Source: Kryptolebias marmoratus (taxonomy: Eukaryota > Chordata > Actinopteri > Cyprinodontiformes > Rivulidae). Taken from it: a stretch of DNA of 64,000 bases. The notes beneath the pieces were generated by a model that ran no database searches, was not told the DNA's origin, and was given only the letters and a program-made list of their open reading frames with translations. The stretch is from contig NC_051451.1 of the NCBI RefSeq assembly GCF_001649575.2, forward strand, positions 17,627,606 through 17,691,605, in the 5' to 3' direction. A program made the position numbers and the translations under genes. Position 1 is the stretch's first letter; each line of letters begins with the position of its first letter. This document shows positions 23,540 to 34,843 of the stretch, piece after piece.

Positions 23540-23720
23540 CAGTTGTAATTAGCTGCACTCTGCATAGATGCATAATAATCACATATCTCCCTGCTTGTTT
23601 TAATGTATTAATTGGTTTCATTAACAAAAGCAGTTAATTGAATAACAATTAACAAAGTTGATGATGGTATCAACACAGCGCGTGTCGACTCCCTTGTGTT
23701 TTCTCTATGATAATAACGAA
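23540..23720. promoter_or_regulatory. Candidate conserved non-coding element 1
   Basis: A unique AT-rich block carrying many homeodomain-type cores: AATTGATTGATTTAC, TGTAATTAGC, TTAATTGG, AGTTAATTGAAT and ACAATTAAC, with no frame or repeat character. That density is typical of developmental enhancers beside genes like dach1, but conservation cannot be tested here. Confidence 0.35.
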
Positions 23721-24264
23721 ACCACCTTTTTTATCAGATTGGAATTTTGTGTGTTGGACTATGTAATGACTAATATGATATTGGGTTTATTAGTTTATTC
23801 CAGTGGCTCACTGAGGCGTTAAGCTGAGCACATTGTGTTTAACAGGTAGGTACCATATGCTGCCTTAATCAGACACTGGAATCACATTTGGTTGTTAAAT
23901 TGTCTCCTAATAAAAGCAGGTAGTAAAAACAACCCGAGCTAATTCAATTTCTGGCGAGTTTGGCTAAAGTGAACAGCTGTTTGTATTTGTGGAAATGTTT
24001 TAACAACTCCACTCCTCCTCTCATTTTTGTTTCAAGGTTTAACTCCAGCAGCCTGTTCAAGTTTTCTGAAGAAAATAGAGATGGAGGGTGGACGAGCTGT
24101 CCACTTTCCTTTAAACGAAGACAATACCAGGGATATTGTGGTGACAGCTCGCATTGTGTGTGTGTTTGTGTGAAAACGAAGATTTTGTGTGTGTAAGAAA
24201 AAAAATAAAATAATAATAATAATATAGAAGATGTGTGTGTGCGTGTGCTCGTGTGTTACACTGA

Positions 24265-24430
24265 CAGCTTGTATTCTGCGTGATTAATGATGTGGTGTGT
24301 GACTTGATAAGTGCTTCGGAGGACCAACGCTTGTTTCAATTAGACCTTGTGAAGGTCGCGACGCCGCGCCGGCCTCTCATTATCATATCCATAATCAATC
24401 CACATTATCATAGGGGAATGTGGAATGGTT
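24265..24430. promoter_or_regulatory. Candidate conserved non-coding element 2
   Basis: A unique block with GTGATTAATGATGTGG, CTTGATAAGTG, a short GC-rich core (GGTCGCGACGCCGCGCCGG) and two copies of ATTATCAT flanking ATAATCAATCC. GATA/TALE-like and homeodomain-like cores sit around a CpG-rich centre, and the block is bordered by TG/CA repeats. Confidence 0.4.
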
Positions 24431-25544
24431 GTGTGATGTCTTGGTCATGAACACACACACACCTAATCACATACCAAAACACAATGACATAGTCTCTCAC
24501 TCAAGAGTACACACACACACACCCTTCACTCCAAGTTGATTTGAATCATAACAGAAGCTGTCGGAACGGATTGTCTGTTCAGATTAACAGTTTGTTTCTA
24601 AGAATTAAGCAGCATTGATGGTGGTGGCATTTCAGATCCTCACTGCAGACCCAAATGCCAAAACATCATTCTGTCACCCCTCCTCCCTCCCTCCTTCTTT
24701 TTCACACAATTGCATGTATGAGCACACATCTGCACACACACACACACACTCAGCAAGGACCCTGGGGCATTTTTAATAGAGGCGAAGTGATTCGTATGTT
24801 TTTGCTCCTCTAATGAGAACAGATTGAGTGGTATTTACACTTCATCGGCTGATCTAACCACCTACACATTTCCCTCATGCTGCTGCTCCTCACTGGCCAA
24901 AACAGACATGTGGAGAGGACCAGGGTTTTGCTTTCAAACGGAGACACAACGTGAACAACGTCTCTGCCTCTTTGGCTCATGATGACACCATGGCAACATA
25001 AATATAAACTGTTAAAACTGGAAGACTCACGCCCGACTTGGTTTCCTTGAAGAGGTGGTTGCCTCAGACAGTAAAATAAGAAGTTGTCTCGAACCAGAAT
25101 GGCAGACACATTGATCCAGGGGGGGCTTTTTTACTGTCTCTCTAAGAGCAAAACATCAACAAAATATTGATAATCACAGCTTGCTCATTTCTTTGAAAAG
25201 CTTTCAAACAACTCACCGATGTTGTCGATCATATGCGATTTGATAAAAAAAAAAAATGAAGTGAAGCTACAGTTGGGGGTTAAAACTTAATCATACAATA
25301 CAGAAGCAATCAGTGGAATTGAAGGAGATATAAAACATTAATTAACTCAGTGGAAGGAGAATCTTGCAAGGCGGTGAGGATAGATAGGCCTCCACTGTTT
25401 CAGAAACTTAAGGCACTTCAAAGACAGAATTCTCCGGCAATTTAGTGTTGAACTCCAGTGGCAACATGAGATGTTAAAGGCAGATAAAAGGGAATGCAGT
25501 CAAGTTGAACCCTTTTTTTTTTCCCACGTTGAAACAAAACCAAT

Positions 25545-26560
25545 GAAGGCCTAGCATTCCTTGAACGAATGCATATTACCCGCCACCTTTCATGGCAGTT
25601 TTTGATTGACATCATCTTGTGTTGAGAAATGTTAGAATTGTAGCCATTTTAGTTAAACCTTACAATAGCATTATGCCAACATTATCTCATGGAATAAATG
25701 GAGCATGTGTTGTGAATGACTTTCAGCAATTACCATGTCAAATTGTACCCCAATATTTGTTAAATTAACAAGTGTGGGCAAATGTTGATTAGCTTTGGCA
25801 GCCATCTTGAATCAGATTGACTCCCAAAGTCAGGTGCATATCAAATGCTTAATTTCTAAAAGTTTATTTGAAATTTATTCAGTAGTTCATTGGATATTTT
25901 TCCAATTGTTAATGCTAAAATATTAAGCAAAGTTCTTGCACAATGTGCAGCACTTAAAGTGTGTATTATGTGTGACTCTCAGCTACTACCACACCCACTT
26001 TTAGCACAATTTATGTTAAATTAAGTGAGGTATAGCCATTTTTGTGTTGGCTAATGTTGATTAGTTGTGGCAGCCATATTGAATTGGACTGAATCAGTTG
26101 TAGATGCACATCCAATAATTATTTTTTGAAAGGTTTATTAAAATCCATCCAGTGATTCATGATATAGTTTGCTAAAAGACAAACAGAATTTACTCTAAAA
26201 CAGTTAAAGGCAACATTTTGATCAAAGGTCTTGTGCAATCTTTTAGTGATCAAAACTTGTGTTGAGGATCAGTCCCAGCTACTACTACACCAAACCTTGG
26301 GTCAATATCTGTAAAACTGACTGAAATTAAAATAGAATTTTTGTGTTTTTTAAGGTCAGCTGGTTGTGGTAGCCATCTTGAATCAGGTCGACTCCAAGAG
26401 TTAATCAGTTGTAGATCACTTTCTGAAAGTTTCATGAAAATTTGTGCAGCGCTTCACGAGATACTTTTCAAACAAACAAAACAATCCACACAAGCACACA
26501 CTCAAGCAAAAACAATATACTCTGCCTTTGTCGTTCAGTGGCGGGTGACAACAATTCAAT
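25545..26560 (-). repeat. Interspersed repeat, family A, copy 2 (minus orientation)
   Basis: It starts at its palindromic end (GCCTAGCATTCCTTGAACG) and runs right to the head-like ACCCGCCACT (seen on the complement). Inside are about three diverged tandem sub-units of roughly 300-350 bp, each marked by AGCCATCTTGAATCAG-like, TCAGCTACTACCACACC-like and GTTGTAGAT(GCA)CA-like blocks. No coding capacity is seen. Confidence 0.75.
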
Positions 26561-27274
26561 TCAGGTGTGGTAAAACTGCTAATGTTCGGGAGGAGATGGG
26601 AAACAGGTTGCAGGGCTCTGGTTTGTTAGGAGCTGTAACACAATCTGATTAAAGTTTAAATAAAAGATTTAATTTGTTCAACACTTTCACAACCGCATCG
26701 AGAGACGTTTTGCAATAAATTGCATTGCGGCGAGTTTATGTTCAATGACTGGAACATTTCTGACCTTCTTGTTGTGAGACAAAGTCACTTCAACACCATA
26801 CAATCTTTAAACTGTGATTGGTGACAAGATTGTGGATGAATGAGCTAAAAAGCAAAATGTAATTAATTTAACACCCAGCATTCAAGGTTAAAGGCACAAT
26901 TCTTAAAGGTGGCATATTAGTCATCAGCCTCTTGTTTCTGTCACTGTTGTTAAGTTAACTGGGTTCATCATATATCATTGTTAGATGGTGCCACAAGCCT
27001 TAACAAAGTGAGCAGAGAAGTTAAAAACTGAACATATTTACACGTATTAAAGACGTTAAGGTGGGAATTTACAGCCTAAATCAGCTCTGCTCAACACTGA
27101 TGGCTTTATCTGCGTATTTTCTACAGATGGAAGAAGAGAGTCGTGACATTTCTTTTTGGCGAGGAAAAGGCCATACTCAGCAGGAGTTATCAAAGGCAAA
27201 AAGTAAAAAGTTCGAGTTAGCTATCTCTCCCTCTGTCTCCCCCCTCTCTCTCTTCCCCTGGAGATACTCATGTT

Positions 27275-27400
27275 AAGCATAATTAAGCAGATTTGATTAG
27301 CATCAAGCCTGGCTTCCTCTCTTGACTTTTAATGAATGTAAATCTACCATCTACATCCTAAAGATTAATTTCTGCCAATTAAAAAACACAAGAGGGCTTA
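27275..27400. promoter_or_regulatory. Candidate conserved non-coding element 3
   Basis: A unique block containing CATAATTAAGCAGATTTGATTAG, split as CATAATTAAGC and AGATTTGATTAGC, plus TTAATGAATG, AGATTAATTTC and GCCAATTAAAAA. It has dense homeodomain cores and no coding frame. Just beyond it lie a purine-rich run and a G-run (27408-27430). Confidence 0.35.
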
Positions 27401-27889
27401 TTCGAGAGAGAGGAGGGGAGGGGGGGGGGGCAGCTGGGAGGAGAAAGAGTGTTCGAGTCCTTTGAGTTGGAGAACAGTCAGAGTTTTATCCTCTTCCCCT
27501 TGTCTTATGGTGAGATGGTCTCTGGAGATCTGTGTCTCTCATTCCCTGAAGATCATTATCAACACAATGTTCCGTGAAAGCCACTTTGAAAGGACTGCGA
27601 GCTCTATGTAAATGATGGGAGTGTGTGTGTGTGTGTGTTAGTGCCTGTGTGGTGTTGATGAGGAAGCGGTGCAAAGAACAGGTAAAGAGGTCAGTTTGTC
27701 AAAAAAAGAAAGGAAAAAAGGCTTATTGTTCACTGAGGGAGGGCTTGTTACATCTTGTGTTTTGAATTTAAATGTGGAAGAGCGTAACCTACCTTCCGAG
27801 AAAGACACCTGACTTAATTTATTTGGCTTATTTGTCAGCATGACAAAATAAAATGAAACACATAGGATGTCAATTTTCTTCTCTTTATT

Positions 27890-28950
27890 TTGCCTGCTGC
27901 TGAAAGGCAAAGGTGATAATGTTTTTTTTTCTTTTTTTTTCTGTGTCTGTGTGTTTGTTTGTCTGTATCATTAGGAAAAAAAATATCTCATGAACCCTTG
28001 AGCAAATTTTATTAAAATTAAAGAAAGTATTTATTGGATGCACATCTACAAGGAATAAACTTTTGGAGTCAACCTGATTCAGGATGATCACCACAGGCAA
28101 CTGACTTTACAAAACACAATAATGTCCATAACTCTACTGATTTAACAGATACTGAGCTAAATATTGGTGTGGTAGTAGCTGAGAGTGATCCCCAACACAC
28201 ACTGAGCCCTAACAGATCGTGTAAGATATCTGTTTAAAATTTTGCCTTTAACTATTTGTAGTCAACTCTTGATCTTGAAATTATATATTTTGCTAGTGAT
28301 GATCCCTAATGAAAGGTTCAGGAAAAAAATACTGGATGTACATCTACAGTTGACCAGCTTTTGGAGCCAAACCCAATTCAAGATGGTCGCCGAAGTGAAC
28401 CTTAAATTATTGCAATTCAGTCAATTTTACAGATATTGTGCTACAATTTGTTGTGGTTGTCGCTGCAAGTTATTCACAACACATATTCCAAGTGCTACTG
28501 ATTGTGCAAGACTTTTATTAAAAATTTAGAATTAATTATTGGAGTGAACACTGTTTGTCTGTTAGCAAAATATCTCATGAAACACTGGATAGATCTTAAT
28601 GAAACTTCCAGAAAGTAAACATTGGATGTACATCTACAATTGATTAACCTTTAGAATTAATCCAATTCAAGATGGCCACCACAGTTAATCAACATTAGCC
28701 AACAGTAAAATGGCTTTAACTCTGACAATTTTACAGATACTGTGCTAACAGTTTGTATTACTGGTAGCTGAGAGACATTAACGACACATACTATGTACGT
28801 GACATCCCACAATATTGCATCAGATTGTGCACAAGTTTATTTTCAAGGTTTGACCAAAATGGCAACAAGTTTATCATTTTACAACATTAATTGATCTCAG
28901 TCTAAAGTTCCGGTATGAAAGGTGATATATAGTCCTTCAAGGAATGCTAG
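27890..28950 (+). repeat. Interspersed repeat, family A, copy 3 (plus orientation)
   Basis: The head has GGTGATAATGTTTTTT and TGTGTTTGTTTGTCTGT. It then repeats a block of about 300 bp with ATATCTCATGAA, GGATG(T/C)ACATCTAC, CAATTCAAGATGG and TTTTACAGATA(T/C)TG landmarks roughly three times. It ends with CCTTCAAGGAATGCTAGGCCTTC at 28933-28955. It is in inverted orientation to copy 2, which lies 1.3 kb to its left. Confidence 0.75.
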
Positions 28951-29519
28951 GCCTTCAAATGATTATTAGTATTCTTGCTTTTATTAAAATGATACAGCAC
29001 CTGATTTTTTGTCTGCAAGCCTTTATTAATAACACTCAAATCACATAAAGGTCAAGCACTAATTGGAAACCAGTATGCATTCCTTTACAAATTGAGTAGG
29101 TTTTATGTCTTGGAAGAAAAGCAGCTAAAGCTCTTGCGTATTTTATCCTGTGATGAACAAGTTTTGCTTAAAAATCAAAAATATGTTCCTGTATTTTAGG
29201 CAGTTCAAAATAACCTTTCAATACTCTCTAATTAGATTATTATTGTGTAAACATGGAAATATTAGCTCACATGTAAGGCACCCCAGAAGATCTTAACTCA
29301 AAAGTAGTCCTTAGAGTGTCATTAAGACTGGTCAATTTTTTTTTATTAAAGAAAGTAACAAAATCTGATAAGGTTAATGTGTGTTTACATTAAAAAAAAT
29401 GGATGTCAACTACCTTGTGTGTCTGAAAACAGGTAAAAATGTCAGTCCATGAAAGTTCGATAACTTTGAAGCATTAGTGTGTATTTGTGCTCAGATTTGT
29501 TGAGTAATGTATGTAAATA

Positions 29520-29690
29520 AAAGTGCTTTGTTTACACTGAGTGCGTACCTGCATTTGCAGAATTGCAAATCAATATATCTGGCAAACTAGAGGAGCGAAC
29601 TCTTTTTAAACTGCACAATGTTTTATAGTTCAGGATAACCTTTTTTATGTTGAGTTTCACAGTTTGCAATGAGTAGCTTTAATGCATTAG
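29520..29690 (+). repeat. Interspersed repeat, family B, copy 1
   Basis: It shares an ordered series with the complement of 48890-49060: GCTTTGTTTACA, GAATTGCA.ATCAATATATC, AAACTGCAC.AT, TTCAGGATAACCTTTTT and TTTGCAATGAGTAGCTTTA. Identity is roughly three quarters by eye. I know of no library name. Confidence 0.65.
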
Positions 29691-30049
29691 TTAATCTCCT
29701 GCATGGGAATATGGAGATTTAAAAATCTAATAAACTCCCTCAAATTGCGTGGCACAAACATGTCAGGTCCCATCAGAGGTATTATTGTGAGGGTTTGTTT
29801 TCAGCGCTCATAAATAAGCTTATCCAAAGTTTATGTAGGCTAATCTTTGCTCTCTCCTCCTCTCCTCTGACTCGCCCTCGCCATCACTGTCTAAGAATAA
29901 GCCCAGACTCCTCCTCTTTATGATAATGTGACAGTAGCATCTCCGCTGTGAGACAAGCCTCCGCTCATTCTGATTCAATAATGTGATCTGCTTTTCCCCA
30001 CACGGACCCTGTCTCCGCTCCTCTCTTCTTCTTTTATCCCCCCTCTCCT

Positions 30050-30688
30050 CTTTCAGACGCCCAATGCGCACTTCGCTCCGCCAAAGCCGCCCGCGTGTGC
30101 TCGCCGAAGTTACTTTCCTCAACAGAGTTTGACTTTTTCGAAGTTCACTTTTGCGCACTTCTCCTCGCTGCGACATGACCACCATGGCAAGTCCCGCCGC
30201 TCCGACCCTGCTCCCGGCGGCTCCGCTCGGACACCACCCGGCGCCGAGCTCCGTCTCGCCGGCCACCAACTCGCCGCCACCCGCGGCCACCTCCGCCGCT
30301 TCCTCCCCGGCTCCGCCGGTGGCCCACCCGGCGCTGCTGCACCAGTTCCGGGCGGACCTGCTGCTGTCCAACGGGACGCCGGTGAAGAGCGGGGCAGCCG
30401 GCTGCGGCGGCGTCGGCGGCGCGGCCAAGCCCGTGTACGCCACCTCGTCGCCCGTGGAGAGCACGCCGCAGAACAACGAGTGCAAACTGGTGGAGGTGAA
30501 AGGTGCCAAGCTGGCCTCGTTCACCGTGAAGGGCGCCGAGCTCATCTGCTTGCCGCAGGCTTTCGACGTGTTTCTCAAACACCTGGTCGGCGGGCTGCAC
30601 ACCGTCTACACCAAGCTGAAGCGGCTGGACATCAGCCCGGTGGTGTGCAACGTGGAGCAGGTCCGGGTGCTGCGGGGGCTGGGGGCCA
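30050..30688. promoter_or_regulatory. CpG island over dach1 5' UTR and exon 1
   Basis: There is a sharp change from AT-rich sequence to a strongly GC- and CpG-rich stretch covering the 5' UTR and coding exon 1. It continues into the assembly gap. Confidence 0.75.
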
Positions 30689-32908
30689 NNNNNNNNNNNN
30701 NNNNNNNNNNNNNNNNNNNNNNNNNNNNNNNNNNNNNNNNNNNNNNNNNNNNNNNNNNNNNNNNNNNNNNNNNNNNNNNNNNNNNNNNNNNNNNNNNNNN
30801 NNNNNNNNNNNNNNNNNNNNNNNNNNNNNNGAGGTGGGGGGGGGGGGGTTACACAGGCAGGTGCAGCAGGTGGGGTTGAAAGTTCAAAACAACGAGAGTG
30901 TTTCTGATATTTGTGCCCCACTTTAATGCTTTTTATCTGCTGTCAGAAGATCATGGCTATGTAAAACAACTGTCAAAATAAACTGACTCTACTGTCTGCA
31001 TTATTGTCAACATTTGTGCATAGAAATAGATTTTTTATTTATTTATTTTTTGCTGTTGTGCTCATTTCTGCAGCCACCAAATTTAAAAGTAAGTGCCCTG
31101 AAAAAAATGTCTACAATTGAATATTTTAATGACTGTGATTTGTTGTATCTGAAGTCAATTTGATAACTATACGTCCTGTTAACCCAGTTTTACTTGCCAC
31201 ACTTTTGCTGCAAGGCCTGTAACCAATTACCATTTTAATGGATGATAAAGTTTGCGATGTTGACGATAATGAATTTTAGTAATCCCAACAAGAAAAAAAA
31301 AAAAAAAACCACTCTCAAAAGTTTGTCATGTTATCATTGGCTATGATCTCTGTCTCACACTTGACGTGCACACACACACACACACACACTTTGTCTTTGA
31401 CACACTCACACTTGCGCACATTGAATCTGACACTGTCATTCTGAGAAATTGATTCTTCACAGAAATTAATTAATTTTCATTTGGCCCCAAGCGGCAGCTT
31501 AAATCAGGACTAGCTCACTCACTCACTTGCTGATCCCTTTGCTTTCTCTCCTTCTCCCATCCTCCCTGCCTCCCTCTCCCTCCTTAATAACTTGCTGTCT
31601 TATCATATCAACACTCTTTAGCCCTGAGCGTCAGAACAGAGGAGATGATTAAATGAATTCTCTGTATTTATGATGCGATTATGTAAATGAGCTGTTTTGC
31701 AGCACTCCGATGGTGACCAACTACATGGGTCATCAATCCAGCACGGCGCAAAGATGTTTGGATAAAGGGGGCTAAATTGGCTGGGATTTGTGGTTTCCCG
31801 GTGCCTCAGTCTGCTGTCGTGCAGACCACATGCTCATAACAGCATGAGTTGGAATCCAGAGGAGAGTGGATTAGCCTCAGTTTGGGGAATTTATATTATT
31901 TGAATGTTAATCCGTGCTCCTTGGAACATGGATAATCCAATTTACACCTGCCATTAACTTTAGATAGAGGATGCATCAAGATGTGCCAAGATTAACACAA
32001 AAAAACAAGGCGGAAAAAACCTAATTGGGAAACTTTTTGCCAATTTAGTCACCGGCGCTTTGATAAAGTTTTATTATTTTGGCTTCATTTTGACTTTAAT
32101 GCCTGATGGAAGGTTTCAGGAGGAGCTTTGACTTGTTGAGCAACCCCCCCCCAAAACAAAAAAACAAAACAATTTTTAGACTCCTCTTCCAGCTTAAAGT
32201 GTTTGGATTAACACCTGCGCTTAAGCTTTAGCAGCCCTCTAACCAAGAAAAAATCCAGATGCATCTTCTGGCTGCTTTGGGATTTTCTTCTGTGTCTGGT
32301 GTTAATGGGGAACGTTGTTATACAACCCCTGAAAATACACAGCCTCTGCCGTCTCTAATTACCCACACAACACTCAAACAGCCTTTAGTTAATGAGATCT
32401 GAAAACATCACTCGTCTGAAATCTTCAAACAGCTTGCCTGATTCTTTGTTTGAGGGCTTCAAATGTGCTGCGGTAGCCATTAGTATATCAGCCCCCCCTA
32501 ACCCCAACCCCCCCCCCATTAGAAGTTTCTAAGTGATCCCTTGTGTGTTTGGAGCAACATACAGTAGCAGGTAAAAAAGTGGGGCTCAAGATGGTTCTTG
32601 TTAAAGGAGGGAGGCTGGTGGACGGAACCTGAAAGTTTTCAGGATGTCTCCAAGAATATGATGATGTGGCTCTCTGACAGCGTCAGGGCTCACTGAGGTT
32701 TCTGTTACTGATTTAAACCGACTTAACTTATTATTTTCTGGTTCACCATACAAGCTGGAGGAGATACAACACACTCGTTTAATAGTTTTACACAAATTTC
32801 TGCTTTTTATTCTTTTGTTTATTCTTTTGTTCTTGAAACCGTGTTTACAAAATACCCTCTGATTACAATAGTGTTTCCTTCTCTTCTTTGTCTTATTTTT
32901 TTCCTGCT

Positions 32909-32945
<37 letters not shown>

Positions 32946-34023
32946 CACACACTCTTGACCACTGACTCATCAAACCACGAAGACTTCACCCTCACTCAGT
33001 CAGAACCGAGTTATAATTCATGCACAGGTGGCACGCAAACACACACCCGCCGGCGTCCGCCAGCACGCGCGAACCCGCGCGGTCACGCCTGTGTTTTCGC
33101 TGGCTTTGCTGCGAAAATGACATTAGTTCCACAGAGAGGACACGGCGTGTAGGAGGCAACCCGATCCTCTGTCCTTTTCTTCCCCCCCCTCACAAAAGGG
33201 AACAGTTTCATTCTCTGTTAGTAGCACACATCAAACAAGTCGCTCGGGTCAAACCGCGTGCGTTGCATCACACATCCATCTCAGGTCCTAAGAAAGCCAG
33301 CATAAAAGTGGTGTAAAGCGGTGACGAGCAAGATCTCATTTTAAACCCAAGAATGTGTTAATGACAACATGTGGTTTTTCCATTTGTGCTTGTCAATCTT
33401 TTACTCACACACTGAACCTGAAAGGATCCAGAAAATATGCGGGAGACTTTTGTAAAAGTTACGTTAAGAAGAGATAAAGAGCCAATATAACCTGATATGT
33501 TCCAAATCAGATAGTGTTGATGTTATTCAGCCATACTACAATGGAGCTGAATGTGGTTTTGTTTGATGCTTTCTCTGTTTTATGTAGCACTGAATAGAAG
33601 GCGAATACAGTTTTATTTATATTGACCGTTTTGTTGCATTTTCTAAGAGAAGTAATAGGCCAGAAAATATTTATAATTTTAGAATAAGATGCAGGCAGGC
33701 AGAAAATTCTAAATCAATGTACCTTCTTGTTGAAGTTCAGCTTTACAAGTTGGCATCTAGTGTGTGTGTGTGTGTGTGCACGGGAAAGGTGGATTCCTCA
33801 AAGCTGAGCTCCACAGCCACAGCGAAACTCCTTCTCAAAGTCAGCAGTGTTTGAACGCAGAGGAGGAGGGCTGTGTGTGTGTGTGTGTGTGGGTTAGGGT
33901 GGGGTGGTTAGCTCAACTTTAACCTCTGAGCGCTTTTGATGTATAGAGACGAGCACGATGAGATAAAGCGGGCCTCTCTGTGTCTTCTTCTGTGTCAGGT
34001 TTTAATGGAAAGCGCACACATAT

Positions 34024-34057
<34 letters not shown>

Positions 34058-34807
34058 TTTTGACATCGTCCTGACCCTGGAATGTGGGAGAGGAATGCAC
34101 GACAGTATCAGTTTAGGAGATCAGATTTTTGCCATGATCAAACGTCCTGTTCAGCTTTGTGTCTGTGTGTATGTGTATGTGTGTGTGTGTGTGTGTTGTC
34201 CTGCCTGCTTCTTTCATGACATCATCACACAGGCTTTCCTAATAACATTTGGCGCATAAAGCTTTTTCGGCCCTCGATTTGAGAGGAAGATCACAACATC
34301 AATCTTTCCCTGCCTTTCTCTAACCAGCAACATAAGTCTTCCTGCGAGCACCGACGACGTTATGATTTATCAAACCGGACCGTGACGGCGAATACAAACC
34401 CATGTGATAAACACAGATTGAAAGGATGGGAGCTGTAAACCGCCTCTAATGTATTCCAAACAAAATCTTGTTTGAGCAAGTTCAGGTTTCCTTTCTTCTC
34501 TCCCTCTCCACTACACACTCACAAAAACAAACAGCTGCTACCTATCACCACCTTAGTCCCTCCAAGCCAGTAGCTGTTCCACTGTTTTGACTGTAACACT
34601 TCCTCCTCTTTCATTACTTTTCTCTTTCTCCCCTCTTACTGTGTGTAAGAAGCAGGGAGATCTGTCATCTTTGTTGTGTTTTGTTTCTGTTCCACCTGTG
34701 CTAAGCTCCAGCTGCCATGTTTGGCGTTTCATGTTTCAGGTAACATACACTGGTTAAGCTTAGAGGGCAGAACTCAATGTACGGAGAAGCTTTCTAAAAA
34801 AATATGT

Positions 34808-34843
<36 letters not shown>

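Larger units (their letters stand above)
19907..30174. other. Gene desert upstream of dach1
   Basis: No coding exon is supported on either strand across about 10 kb; open frames are short and unrelated to known proteins. It is AT-rich with (CA)n/(TG)n runs near 20580, 24150-24260, 24450-24540, 24737 and 27622. It carries two large family A repeat copies (25545-26560 and 27890-28950) and one family B copy (29520-29690). Unique blocks rich in TAATTA and ATTATCAT motifs are listed separately as possible regulatory elements. The position fits the enhancer-rich desert known around vertebrate DACH1. Confidence 0.7.

Noticed and set aside
29820..30602. 260-codon minus-strand open frame opposite dach1 exon 1
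   Set aside because: Shadow of the GC-rich coding exon on the other strand; no protein family resemblance.
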